Part shown: one piece after another, positions 28,611-40,314 of the stretch
Position numbering within the stretch: position 1 is the stretch's first letter
Layout of the letters: the number at the start of each line of letters is the position of its first letter
Assembly (NCBI GenBank): GCA_034766995.1
Contig: CM068316.1
Location: 24,679,106-24,743,105, forward strand
Length of the DNA stretch: 64,000 bases
DNA from: Acanthacorydalis orientalis
Lineage: Eukaryota; Arthropoda; Insecta; Megaloptera; Corydalidae
Direction: 5' to 3'
Notes under the pieces: generated by a model
The model's database searches: none
What the model was told of the DNA's origin: nothing
Seen by the model: the letters and a program-made list of their open reading frames with translations, nothing else
Position numbers and translations under genes: made by a program

Positions 28611-31136
28611 TTAAGTGAAATCCATGACTGTTGGTATTTTGAGAACATTGCAACAGAAAAAAATTAATAATCACTGACACCACAAATAATGTAAAAAATA
28701 TATTCAAATAATTAATAAACGCAGCGTTTCTCTAATAACATCACCATTAACAATACTCTTACTCATGTATTTTATACCGAAGCAGGGTTACAAACTGATT
28801 CCTGTATCGTCATAATCTCAATTGAAAAAAAAATATTATTAATGAGGCATTTATATGCCTTCATATGTCCTTTCTCTACCTCATTCGCAATTATATGTGT
28901 ACTCAACTTAAGGCAGACATATATACATATATATAAATATATGCGCCCCGCGTTAGTGAGAACAATTATCAGACAGTGTATATATATGCGCCCTATGTAC
29001 AGAAAGTGTTAAATAAAGACATAAATATGTATGAAAACTGTTTCTTTTACTATTTAAATATAATATTTACTTAAAATATTATATTTAAATTCAATCTTTA
29101 AATGAAAAAAAGTGCTTCAAATAAAAATCTAATCAAAAAGGTATTGGATGTTATTTAATGACCTACAAAACTACATATACATGTAATATAATGACTTGTT
29201 CAAATCAGTTAACTATTATATTTACTATAATTGATATATGGTGTCTCGCGATTAACATAAAATTATAAATATGCTCTTATTAAATTAATTATGTCATAAT
29301 CGAGACTTGAAAAGAAAAATTATCCGGAGTATCTCAACAATTTCAGCTTACTGAAATACATTTTGTATTAATGTGCAAATATTCTTGATAAGATTTAGAA
29401 ATATTTTTTTTTAATTTAATTTATATTAATATATTTTAATATAATTTAAAATATTTGTAATAATATAAACTAATATAAAACGAATTCAAATTAATATTGT
29501 AAAATATTTAAAAACTACAATTTAATAATTATACAAAGTCACTTTAATGACCAATCAACTTTTTTAGTTAAAAATGATTTAAATCTATTGCACATTATCC
29601 TTGTATATTTTTCTCCATTATTTCATGTGCCTAAATATTATGTTTTTTTAAAAACATTTAAAAATGTATTTGTTTAATTATTTTTAAGAAAATATAATGT
29701 TTTATGCTTCATGAGTTTGCAATTTGATTCATACTTTTTTAATTTATTGTATGAATTATAAAATTGATGGTTAATTTATTTATTTCTGTATTTTATATTG
29801 TTTTCGATAGTTTTTAGATACAATCAATATATCAATAAAAGAGATATTGTCATATATTATTGATATATTTTAAAACATTTCAAAGACCATAGTTTGTCAA
29901 TATTGATACTATGTCGATTATTAACTATAAACTCAAAATTAATGTATAATAACAAATTGTTGATGTGGTTTAAGAGAGTCATTGTAACTACGGGCGAAAA
30001 TTAGAAGTGAACTTGTAAAAATAACTTATTTCATTCTAAATATTAATTTATTACAATCATTCGATATCTATCACAACATATATGTATAAATGATCGAATC
30101 TAATAAATCATAAATTAAATATTATAATGTAAATTTAGATAGACGGTTCATTTAGAAAGAATTATTATATGCATAGATTATTTAAGCTTTTATTAGAGTA
30201 AGAACTAACTTAATTTGTACATAGAATATTCTGTACAAATAAAGTTATTTCAATTTATATTAAAATATTGTTGATAACAAATATAATGAATCAACAAAAT
30301 AGAACATTTTATTTATTCAGTTAAGTGTGTAAAATTATGTAAAATCTATGTACAATATATTATACAATTTTCTGAGATTAAATATACATGTTTCTGTTCT
30401 AACAAAAGTATCCTTATGCTCTATAATTAAATTCATAATCAGTAATTTTCTCTCTAAAATAAAATATGCAAAAAGACAAAAATAATAATTATTGTTAAAT
30501 TTTACTTCCAATATTTATAAAAAAAAATAGTAATATGGAGTTATTTAAATTTCGATACGATAAATTTTAATTTAACAATTATGAATTTATATAAATATCA
30601 TACCTATCATAATGTATTTTAAGAACAACTAAAATGATAGATATGATTACTGAAAAAATGTCTATGATAGTAATATGACTACTTTCATACTAACCATAAA
30701 TACATTCATGTATAAAACTATAACTAGTTGGATAAAAAAAATATTTTCAGCACAATTTTCTTGACTACATTCTTTTCTGCAGGCGCTCAAATTACTTTTA
30801 TTTACATTCCGTATTCCTAATTCCAGTAAATATATTTAACTCAGAATCACACTGCACCTTACATTTTACATAGATTGGGAATACTTTTCTAACTAGTAAC
30901 TTACTTTATGTTCCAAAAATTGTTTCTTCGAATAAATATATCAATAATAGACACACAACATTTAAAATTAAAAATTGTGTCTTCTATTGAGAATTATCAA
31001 GAATTATTTTAAACTAGAAATATTTTAAATAAGTTCTTTTTCATTACAATAAAAAATTATTAATTCATTTGAAAACTCCAATAAACATATAAAATAACAT
31101 ATTGAACAGGATTTTCATAACAATAATTAGATTTTA
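28611..31136. other. Long AT-rich stretch, no gene seen
   Basis: About 2.5 kb of AT-rich DNA without a supported open frame, RNA gene or transposon end. Two short GC islands near 28945 and 28988 share the string TATATGCGCCC. Confidence 0.5.
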
Positions 31137-31179
31137 ATATATATATATATATATAGCTTCACAGCAGAAATATTATTCA

Positions 31180-31307
31180 GTTTTTTTTTTTTTTTTTGGA
31201 CAGTTTTAGGTTTTTGTCTGATATTGGTACCAATCTCGGTATTCTTGAGGCGAGTTGTCGAGCCTTGGGATTAAATCCCTTTTATCTAGACTTTAACTTG
31301 AATTTTT
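31180..31307 (-). mobile_element. Poly(A)-tailed retroposed fragment with 13-bp target duplication
   Basis: The insertion reads on the minus strand as about 110 bp of unique sequence (includes CTCGACAACTCGCCTCAAG) ending in a run of 17 A. It is bounded by perfect copies of GAAATATTATTCA at 31167-31179 and 31308-31320. This is the signature of target-primed reverse transcription by a LINE. The unique part may be the 3' end of a Jockey-type LINE (possible reading DNSPQEYRDWYQYQTKT then a stop) or another RNA. Confidence 0.85.
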
Positions 31308-31320
31308 GAAATATTATTCA

Positions 31321-32554
31321 ACGTAATTCAACGACATGACTCCATATGTGTTATTTTGACACGTGACATTTCAACGGTTCTTTCTCTGCTATTTTTGTGC
31401 AATTTTGTGAATTTAAAGTCTGTACAATTAAAAATTGAAAATGGAGGAATATAAGTTGCATTTTCGTCATTTGATGTTTGAAGGGGAAAAGCACTGCAGA
31501 GACAACAAAAAAGATATCCTCCGTTTATGGAGAAGGAGCCGTAGTTGGCAGTACTGTTCGAAAGTGTTTCGCTTGATTCGAGGATGGAAAATTCGACCTA
31601 AAAGATCGAGAGCTTTCTGGTAGACCTGCAGTTCTTGATAATGACAAAATTGCAGCACTTATTGAACATAATCAACGTTACATAACACAGGACATCGCAG
31701 AGATACTGCAGGTATTTCATACGAGTGTTGTGAGGTATTTAGAGACATTTGGATATGTGAATCACTACGATGTTTGGATGGCTCATAATTTAACTAAAAG
31801 AAATTTAATGGAACGCATTTCCATCAGTGATTCGCTCCTTAAATAACAACCAAAATGACCCGTTTCTGAAACGATTAATCACGGACGATGAAAAATTGAT
31901 CTTTCACTATAATTTGGATGGAAAAAGGCCTTAGAGAAAACGGAATAAGCCTCTGTTAACCACTCCGAAAGCGGATCTTTATACAAAGAAGGTGATGTTG
32001 TGTATCTGGTGGGATTAAAGGGTAGTGTACATTATAAGTTTCTCCTAAGTAATCAGACGATAAATTCGGAGAAGTATTGTGCTCAATTGAAGCAATTCAA
32101 GGCGGAAATCGATCTAAAGCGTCCAGAATGAGCAATCGGAAGGGTATCGTTTTCCACCAAGACAACGTTGAACGTCTCTTGCACGTCTCTAAGTCTTCTA
32201 TGTCTCCTTGCAGATCCGGTAGAAATTGGTGTAGTTTGTCTAGAACGTACTACCTCACCCGTCATATTCACCTATTCTTGCAACTTCAGATTACCATTTA
32301 TTCCGGTCCCTACAGAATGCTATTAATGGAAAACACTTCACTTCCCTGGAAGCCTGCAAAAAACACCTGGATCAATTCATCGCACAGAAAGAGACCAAGT
32401 TCTAGGAGGATGTAATTTTCAAACTACGCGAAAGATGGCGAAAGGTGGTAGATCAAAGTGACACATACGTATTACAATAAATATATGTACAAATAAGTAA
32501 ACACTACCTTTGAATTTCACTTTAAAAACGCTACGAACTTTTGTTCCAACCCAA
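31321..32554 (+). mobile_element. Mariner element (irritans-like), left end missing
   Basis: The right end reads, on the minus strand, TTGGGTTGGAACAAAAGTTC, a classic mariner terminus, next to TA at 32555 and the (TA)n run from 32567. No matching left inverted repeat was seen; the left limit is given at the target duplication of the retroposed fragment. The interior encodes a broken transposase. Confidence 0.8.
31441..32480 (+). pseudogene. Mariner transposase, broken
   Basis: From ATG at 31441 the reading begins MEEYKLHFRHLMF, shifts frame, and continues DLKDRELSGRPAVLDNDKIA, NQRYITQDIAEILQV, a degenerate DEKW region, KKVMLCIWW, GSVHYKFLLSNQTINSEKY, NRKGIVFHQDN (second Asp), then a damaged stretch and NAINGKHFTSLEACKKHLDQ, ending with KLRERWRKVVDQSDTYVLQ and TAA at 32478. 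The motif set is closest to the irritans (Hsmar2-type) branch. At least four frame changes and several stops prevent function. Confidence 0.85.
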
Positions 32555-32557
32555 TAC

Positions 32558-32566
<9 letters not shown>

Positions 32567-32602
<36 letters not shown>
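32567..32602. repeat. (TA)n microsatellite
   Basis: Short (TG)n-(TA)n run between the mariner end and the next MITE. Confidence 0.85.
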
Positions 32603-32603
<1 letters not shown>

Positions 32604-32604
<1 letters not shown>

Positions 32605-32688
32605 CTGATTCAACTTAGAATTCCACATGAAAGTATTAAAAAAATTAAAAAATCATGTTATACCCCATTTCGTATTTTAGTTCAATTA

Positions 32689-32763
<75 letters not shown>

Positions 32764-32902
32764 TATATATATATATATTATATTTATATTATATTTAGTA
32801 TTGAATTTAACTAAAATATAAAATAAAAAATAACATAACATAACATGTTTTTTCTTAACTCCTACCCCTCTTTTAAAACTTCCATGTAGAACCCTAAATT
32901 AA

Positions 32903-32907
<5 letters not shown>
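32604..32907. mobile_element. TA-flanked MITE, family A copy 3, expanded by (TA)n
   Basis: Ends GCTGATTCAACTTAGAATTCC and, in reverse, AGTGATTTAATTTAGGGTTC. The inner GAAAGTATTAAAAAAATTAA block matches the copies at 2741 and 22685. The middle carries (TA)n from 32695 to 32780. It is more diverged than the other two. Confidence 0.7.

Positions 32908-32979
<72 letters not shown>
32908..32979. repeat. (TA)n microsatellite
   Basis: About 72 bp of (TA)n between the MITE and the RTE fragment. Confidence 0.9.
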
Positions 32980-32983
<4 letters not shown>

Positions 32984-33081
32984 TGTGGAAAAGAGAGGCA
33001 CTGAATCGAACAAAATGGAAAGTCATGGAAGAGGCCTTTATCCAGCAGTGGATTGACAGGGGCTGAAGATGATGATGATGA

Positions 33082-33085
<4 letters not shown>
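32980..33085 (+). mobile_element. 5'-truncated RTE copy, last ~100 bp
   Basis: Matches the 3' end of the RTE element at 4650-7857 with about 96 percent identity by eye. It shows the intact terminus: codons for [10 protein letters not shown], a TGA stop, then CTGAA and five GAT units that pass into (TA)n. It therefore defines the true 3' end of the family. (TA)n lies on both sides, hiding any target duplication. Confidence 0.9.

Positions 33086-33143
<58 letters not shown>
33084..33143. repeat. (TA)n microsatellite after an RTE tail
   Basis: The (GAT)n tail of the RTE fragment grades directly into (TA)n. Confidence 0.9.
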
Positions 33144-33145
<2 letters not shown>

Positions 33146-34080
33146 ATATACTGCTTAAAATCCAAAAAATTAAAGGACCACAAATGCAATGAATTTAAAA
33201 AATAACTCAAATTTAAAGAATAAGTAAAAAAAAACACATTTGTAACAATCATTTTCAAATGATTTAAATTTGTGTGCGAAAATTGGTTATAAATATTCTC
33301 TGAAGAAGATATGTTCCCTATCAACAAAGAGGCTATCTGATAATTATTAAGTAATTTTATATTTTCTCATATTTTTATAAGATATCTAATAATATTTTGA
33401 ACAGAATTTGTCTTTTAATTAATAAATCTTAAAAAAAATTAATTACTGCAGCTGATTTAAAGTATTTTAAATATATAATAAGTATGAAACACAATTATAA
33501 ATATATTTCAAAAATGTGAATATTTTTTTAATACTTCTCATTCATACATATTCAAATCAATAAAAATGAATCAAAATAAAAAAAGTTGTAATGAATTTAA
33601 ATGTATTAATTTATGAAATTATTTTACATTACAAAAAAAAAACACCTATAAAGTATTATATTATTCAATCATAGAACAAACGATTTTAAAAATAGAAATG
33701 CTTTAATGTATATAGAATTTCTATTTAACATATAACGAAATCTATGTAGAATGTATAATACATTTGATTATTATTCATTTTTTTTTACAAAAGAGTCAAC
33801 TTTTTTTATGCATTATTAAATTTTTTTTCCAAAACATTAATTTTAATTTTACCATTATAAATAAAATAAAAAAGCATTAATACTTTTTTAAATATTTTTA
33901 AAATTCTTGATTTTTAGTTATAAACACGATTGTCGCGCTTTTTATAAGTAAAACTGTCATTAAATACATAAAAGCAAATAACAAATTATTCTAACAATTA
34001 AGTATACATATTTACATCACAATTTATAACTATACTATTGTGATATATATATATATATACACACTTCAGTCGCGGCGATA
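33144..34080. other. AT-rich stretch, no gene seen
   Basis: No supported feature; poly(T) and poly(A) runs only, and a short (TA)n near 34044. Confidence 0.55.
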
Positions 34081-34089
34081 AACTAAAAC

Positions 34090-34150
34090 AGGGATGGACA
34101 ACCTCCGACCCGCGAGCCAACTCGGTGCTCGGAAGTCTACAATTTGACCC
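34090..34150. mobile_element. hAT-like terminal sequence
   Basis: CAGGGATGGACAACCTCCGA followed by CCCGCGAGCC resembles the ends of many hAT elements (CAGGGRTGGSCAAMCT...CCCGCGGGCC). No second end or transposase was found between here and the Jockey fragment. Confidence 0.45.
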
Positions 34151-34309
34151 GTGGACATTTTCAGAATATGTACAGTCGAATCGGTTGAAGAGTACCATGT
34201 CATTTGTACTTGTCATTTGAAGAGTACCATCTCGCAGAACATTGTTAGCATACGGATTGAATATCATAGGGACAGCACATATTCACCTTTACTAACTAAT
34301 TTAATGAAA

Positions 34310-34650
34310 TACCGATTCATGTCAAAGCTTCCGTTAGGCGAACGACCTGCTGAATCGTTTCATGATCCGCCCGAAATCTGAGCTTCTCGTCGATCATGAA
34401 CCCGAGAGCAGACACATGGTCAAGCATTCTACTAAACAGCGTTCTCTCAATCAAGTTGGAGAGGAGGGAGATCGAATGTATCTCAGCGACTTTCCTACTT
34501 TCGGCACGAAATTTCGACAGAAGAAAGTGCCCTGTACAATAGATCATGTTAAACCGAATCTGATCATCTTTATTAGTAACACCAACGCTCCCCCAAGGAT
34601 TTATTTTTTTACTTTTCATTAGAAAGGTTTTTCTCCATCTGTTTCTCACA
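34310..34650 (-). pseudogene. Jockey-type reverse transcriptase fragment
   Basis: The minus-strand reading contains ISLLSNLIERTLFSRMLDHV, GFMIDEKLRFRADHETIQQV and VRLTEALT. This corresponds to the N-terminal RT region of Jockey-like elements (usual form: ISLLSxLGKxFERVxLxRM, LIPDEQFGFRxxHSTxxQ). It lacks the active site, so it is a short truncated piece. It could derive from the same family as the C-terminal fragment at 24650-25050. Confidence 0.8.
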
Positions 34651-34659
34651 GTAACTCAC

Positions 34660-35735
34660 ATAAAAGTAAACTTAATCAATGAAGAAGTTTATAAAATTGG
34701 ATTTTTAAATTATTTTAAATAGGATACGTACCTGGGTCTATTATTAGGACTATTATTATGTGTTTACTAGAAACTAAGCAGCAACGTATAATCGAGACCC
34801 GATAACATTACAACTACAACCTAGCTATGTGCCTTCAAATAGCTAAAAGGTAGCATAGAGATGAATATTTATGGTAAAATAAAATAATTACATCATTGAT
34901 AAAATTTGGTATACTCTTTATTACATGGTCTAAAAATCAAAACAACTTGTTCATATACCGACTTACAATTTAGTATCATAAATAAAGTCCTCTCTGTTAG
35001 TATCTTCCTTTTTCAAAAATTACTTTGAGCAGAAAGAATGTATAAAATAATCTATTGCTGAAAAACAATTTATATTTTTAATAACATGGGTAAGACTGTA
35101 AATTCAGAGCATTGCCAACAATAGCTTATCCGTTTAACGCTCCCACCAATACCCGGATACCCTTTTGCACTTTCTCGTTCAAAATTTTTCTACTTAATGG
35201 TAAAATAAAGCTTAGCCCAGCCAGATCCTCGTTATTTTGGTCATTTTACAGTGATTTCCATTTTAAGTTTTATTTTTTTTTCCAAAAAAAAAGGTATATC
35301 TTATCGGAAGTTAAAGTTGACAACCCTTCTGTTCAATATCAGATGTACCCGGGTACTCACACGCATCCTATGAGTATAAAAATTAAAAGGGAATAGGAAA
35401 ATATGTAAAAACTTGATGAGTATTGGGTACATTTGCACTTAGCATACTGATTATCATATACAGCATAGATACTTTATCTATGCTGATGGGTGTCGTTTTA
35501 TATAAATAGTAATGCAGTTGTTGATTGTTTGTGTAGTGTACACATATGGTGGTGCAATAAATATAAAGAAAATGTATTATTTATATATAAATAAATATTG
35601 TTGTGATATATAAAATATTAACCATTATTCATCCTCATCAATCACAAAAGCAATTCTAACAAAACTAAATAAATAAGCCAATACAAATGCAAAAATACAT
35701 TTGAACTTAGATTTTATTAAGTACATTCATTAATG
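34660..35735. other. AT-rich DNA with one perfect hairpin
   Basis: No gene supported. At 35461-35485, CAGCATAGATA-CTT-TATCTATGCTG is a perfect 11-bp hairpin. A moderately GC-rich patch at 35110-35230 was not identified. Confidence 0.45.
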
Positions 35736-35737
35736 TG

Positions 35738-35935
35738 TTATAGTTAGGGTGTGTTCATTACACATAGGCTTTTACAAGTTTCATATGATTTTCGGGTTTC
35801 TCGTCGTTTTTTCATTACTTCATTATAACATATATGGCATGAGCCTACAACAACTTTTCTTCCCGTGCTATCCAATGCTTGGTCGGATGATGTTGAAAGA
35901 GTGTTGCTGTTACTAATTTGTTTATCAAATATACT
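35738..35935 (-). pseudogene. Possible piggyBac-like transposase C-terminus
   Basis: The minus-strand reading ends with NTLSTSSDQALDSTGRK, GSCHICYNEVMKKRRETRKS and CKSLCVMN then a stop. A short Cys-rich tail following a basic stretch is typical of piggyBac transposases. The upstream catalytic part is not recognisable. This piece is unrelated in position to the complete piggyBac-like element at 43201. Confidence 0.4.
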
Positions 35936-37748
35936 CCAATAACACGCTTTGTTGTAAAATTCTTCATTATTTAATCATTTCTCGATCGATTTTGAATTAT
36001 AGGCATGCAGAGTTCTTCTCCCAATTAGCGCAAAACTAAGCGGAGCTCATTCGTCTTTTTTTAATCATTTTATTATTGTCATAATGTATAATATAAGCCA
36101 CTAAACTCTAAATATCAATTATATTATAAAAAAAATAGAAACCACCTCTTTGATGCCATTTTAGTAGTGTACCTCCCAAGCACTTGATCCATGGTATCGA
36201 CTCCAATTTTCGTTTTATTATAACAATGAATTATTTTCGATTTCTTTTTTTCATTAGCGCTTACAGTCATATGCGAATGCATTGTAGATAAAAAAGTATA
36301 ACAGATTTATTTTTATTTCGAACATAAAAACAAATTGTAACGTTTTCATGGAAACCAAATATTGTTAAGTATATTTCGCGAGATTTAAAAGCAGTCATTT
36401 CCGTTGGAATATATTTTTTGTTTCTTTTCAAAGTTCAAACGACTGTAAGGTTCCATGATAAAAGAAATTTCGCCAAGGGTAGCGTTGTAAAAAAATTATC
36501 CGTAGAAATATTTCTGCCTGATCTTTTGTATAATGAAACCAAGTCTTTCACGACTCATTCTCCCAGATTCACCTCTCGACCGTCCGTAATGTTTCCAGTA
36601 TTGGTAGGGTGCAGAGTATATGGTGGGGACAACTGAATCGATCGCAGCGCTCGCTGTGGACAAAATTTCGTTAAATCATGCTCAATTCACCAACAAATTA
36701 TCATAAATTAAAATAAAATTATTTACTTTAATTTTGTTAAAAAACTCAAATTAATATCCTACTATTTTTTTCAATTTTTATTATTGTAGCTGTCATGTAT
36801 TATTTGTTTTGATTTTATCGGTTAACCTCACTCTATTCTAAAAGAATAGTATTTGATATTTATTTAAATTTTTTATACTTACTTTCTTTATCATAATACG
36901 TTCAATTTAATTTTCTCTTTCAAAAATACAATTGCACTTTTTTATTTATATCATTATAAATTTTTACATTTTGTTTTTATAACGAATTTTTATTTTTTAC
37001 ACTGATTTTACAAATCTCCCACAATTCTCGAGCATGATTTTTTGTGACCATCAGATGTCGTTTTCGTCGCGCTCCCTGCCAATAAATTTATCCCTGTAAT
37101 GAATATGAATTTTCTGCATCGCAAATTTATCAGACTTTTATTCCATATATTGCTGATTTCGATGGGATATACTGAGTGAATTTTGTTCCACCTCGAAATG
37201 GGTAAAGATGCTCGTCAGTCGTCAGACACTCTGTTGATTTGTACATTGTAGCTAAGTTTGAATTCAACATCGTCTAAATATATTGTATAGGAGCAGCTTT
37301 ATCCTTTTCAATACGAGTTCTTCGAGTATTAGCATCACCAAATCTAATAAATTGTAGAATATTCCAAAATCTATTAATTCCCATGGTAGCTTATGGCGAT
37401 GTAAAGGATAACGTTGCCCGCCACATTTCGGTTGTATGATCGACATTAGAATTATTTACTACGAAGGTGATCAAAATGCCCAGAAATGCGTAAAATGTTT
37501 AAATCGTGAAATCTTTCCATACCAGATCTTTCTACACGTCTACACTCGCCGAAATCTTATTCAAAGATAAAGTTATGCTACGGAATTTGTTCGCGACAAT
37601 TCCAGGAAAATCACCAAATAAGTGGAAGGGATGATCACTTCCTTTGTTGAGATACAGCTATCGAATTTTAAGAAAAAAGAGTCGACAGGTAGGTGGACGG
37701 TATCGTGGGTATTCGGGTATTGAAGGAATTGGGAAATTTTGGGTATTG
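35936..37748. other. AT-rich DNA, no gene supported
   Basis: GC-richer patches at about 36400-36660 and 37020-37250 have short open frames (for example 36418-36636) without recognisable domains; they may be old transposons. Confidence 0.4.
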
Positions 37749-38206
37749 ACAAGAGAGTTGAGTGATGAACAAGAGAGAAAAGATTAATTACTGGTGAGGG
37801 AATGAGACGTCATTTTGCAGCACTGCAGCCATAGATAAAGACTTTAACGTTAGACTGCCTATGGCGAAAGGAACCAGACGTTATTTGTTCGTTGGACTGG
37901 GAAGTTCTCGTTCATACGGCATATTCATCAAATTTAACCCCCTCAGATTATCACCTGTTCCGGTTGCTCCGGCGTCAGTCGACTGATATTCATTTTAAAA
38001 CAGTCTAAGAGGTCCGGAAATACATTAACGACTTCATCGACTCAAAGGCGCCATTTTTTCAACAAGGGATTTATGTTAGTCATCCGACAGATGGAGAAAA
38101 TTTATACAAAATATAGGAAATATTTTGAGGATTGAAATGTATTCCATTTTTCCGTAAATAAACATTCACTTTTTATAAAAAAAGGCACCGAATTAATTCC
38201 TACATC
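37749..38206 (+). pseudogene. Mariner family M, 3' half (part of a split copy)
   Basis: Plus-strand reading includes [11 protein letters not shown] in a shifted frame, FIDSKAPFF, GIYVSHPTDGENLYKI, and the right terminus GGCACCGAATTAATTCCTAC with TA at 38207. It is collinear with the second halves of the family copies at 45972-47223 and 54865-56095. The 5' half is absent here and is found inverted at 39185-39927. Confidence 0.85.
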
Positions 38207-39184
38207 TAATATTACATATTGTGACTTTTCTTTACATATAAGTTACCTGAAAGAGAAAGTAACCATTCACTCAGAGAAGTAGGGACTTGATTGTACTCGT
38301 ATAAATATTTCTTTGCTAGTTTAAGAAATACCGAATCTTATTTTTATTTTGCTTCCAGTACGAGTATATAAAAGGAAATTTTCTGTTAATTATTCATATC
38401 TGAAAAAAATATTTTATTTACGCTATTAAATGACGAAAACATTGAATAAGATTTTTTCACGAATTTCATTTTTGACTAATATTGAACTGAACAATGGGCA
38501 ACCCCCGATTTTAATTTCTTATATTACCAGGGGACTTCGCTCCCTACTCGCTACGCTCACCGACCCACGAAAGGGCATCGCCTCCCGTTCGCTAACGCTC
38601 ACTCTCCTCTAACAAATAATAGAAATTAACAAATTATACCCACAAATAATCTGCGTAAAATGTAAGTCGTAAAATTTTTATTAGAACAGTTTATAAAAAT
38701 TAACAACAAAATACAATGTTAAAATGTGTAAAAGAAATTTTTACTCTAAAGCTTCAGTGAATACAATATTATGTATAAACGTAATCATTTTTACACTAAA
38801 ATCGTAAACACCCCTTTCGTTGTACACCGTGAGAGGCTATATACATGTGACTGATCTCAACCAATCAGAACAGAGACCACACGATATCCATCAACCAATC
38901 ATTGATGAATGGAAATGGTTAACGTTCTACTTGTAGAGTGTAGCGAGGAGATACTTTATCTATGGTAGCGAGGGGAGTGGCGTTGCGAGGTGGCCTACAC
39001 GAAAAATAAAAAAAAATATTTTATAGAAATTTTACGATGAAATTATTTTTAATATATAGAAAGATATTAATTCAAATATAAAACTATTGTTTTGTAAAAT
39101 TCCATACCTGCTAAACAATATGTCATTTTTAAAACTAAAATATAATTATTAGGTTATGTATATGTTTTTTGGCTGTATTTTTGA
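38207..39184. other. Spacer of the split mariner, with GC-rich repeated motifs
   Basis: About 980 bp. Two GC-rich patches stand out, at 38490-38620 (TACTCGCTACGCTCACC, GTTCGCTAACGCTCACTC) and 38930-38995 (TAGCGAGG twice, flanking AGATACTTTATCTATGG). The motif CTCGCTAC appears in both, in opposite orientations, suggesting the ends of one unclassified element. The string AGATACTTTATCTATG also occurs in the hairpin at 35461. Confidence 0.4.
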
Positions 39185-39927
39185 ATGTTATTCGTCTGAC
39201 CAGGTTCGAGCAACTCATAATACATCACAGCTTAATGTCTCGCCAAATACACAACACTTTTTTGGCGAGAATATTTACTTTCAGAATCAATGTTGAGATT
39301 CACCGGGCATAACTCATAATATTCGGCACTTTGGATTGTCATATAAAAGCTCTTTTTCACACCCGGGTATGATTTTATGCAAAAAATCCTTCTTTTTAAA
39401 CCTTGTGAACGAAGACATATTCTTTCTTTGTTTTCAGGACAGATCTCATATGGAATCCATACGCCTAGCTTTTGAATTTTATGCAGACAATAGGAAATTG
39501 CTTGCTGAGCAACTCTGTCTTATTGAGCGAGTTCCTGTTCATTCTGAACGGAGTTTTCATTCAACAGCTGCTCAGGTTCATCTTCATCAATTCTTTTTGT
39601 TTGTCAGGGATGTCCTCGGTCGGAAAGATCAAAATCACTACTCCAAACCCTTTGAAATCATTTTTTGCATGTTTTATGTCACATCTTCCCTACATTTACG
39701 CGGCTTTAGCAGCATTCTTTTTTCAACTGAAATGCGAAAAGTATGCAATGCTTAATATGCTGGTTTTCGGATCCAATCGTGTTCACTATTATTTTATGAA
39801 GTTATGCCAAGATACATACTGTATTTAGATGTTAAGGTTAGCTCTTCAAAATTCTAATATGAGAAAATATTTTAATTTGAAAGTTATAACTAATTCAATT
39901 TAAAGGCACTGAATTAATTTTTACATC
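39185..39927 (-). pseudogene. Mariner family M, 5' half (part of a split copy)
   Basis: Minus-strand sequence from the terminus GATGTAAAAATTAATTCAGT (TA at 39928) through the transposase start (region with FQRVWSSDFDLSDRGHP-like reading, ERNSLNKTELLSKQFP) to the [16 protein letters not shown] region near 39195. It stops within about 40 bp of where the 3' half at 37749 begins in family alignment. Confidence 0.82.
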
Positions 39928-39929
39928 TA

Positions 39930-40312
39930 ATACATAAATTATAAGTTAATTAAAAAAATCATATGTTAAATACTTTTGTAAATAGTTAATAATAAAATTA
40001 ATATTAAAAATTCATTATTTTTTCAAGAATAGAATTCGTTCAATACCATAGATAGACTTCTATACAATATAATTTATTAGTTTTACTGCAATAATTTTTT
40101 TCCCATAACAATATTAATTAGTTTTTAGTTACTTAAAGTATGTTTTTTTTATTCGTTCTTATTTTATAAAAGAATATGTCTTTTTATGTATTTATAATAA
40201 TGTATAAATCAAAATAATTTTTCAGTCTCTTCAACACTAATATTTTTTTTTTCTTAAAGAAGTTTATTTACTCAATCAAGTTTTAAAACCATGTGTTTAA
40301 GTATATATATAT
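39930..40312. other. AT-rich stretch, no gene seen
   Basis: No feature recognised. Confidence 0.6.
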
Positions 40313-40314
40313 TA

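Noticed and set aside
31220..31290. Possible tRNA-like promoter boxes in the retroposed fragment
   Set aside because: The strings resembling a B box (GATTTAATCC) do not fit GGTTCGANTCC and no A box was found at proper spacing.
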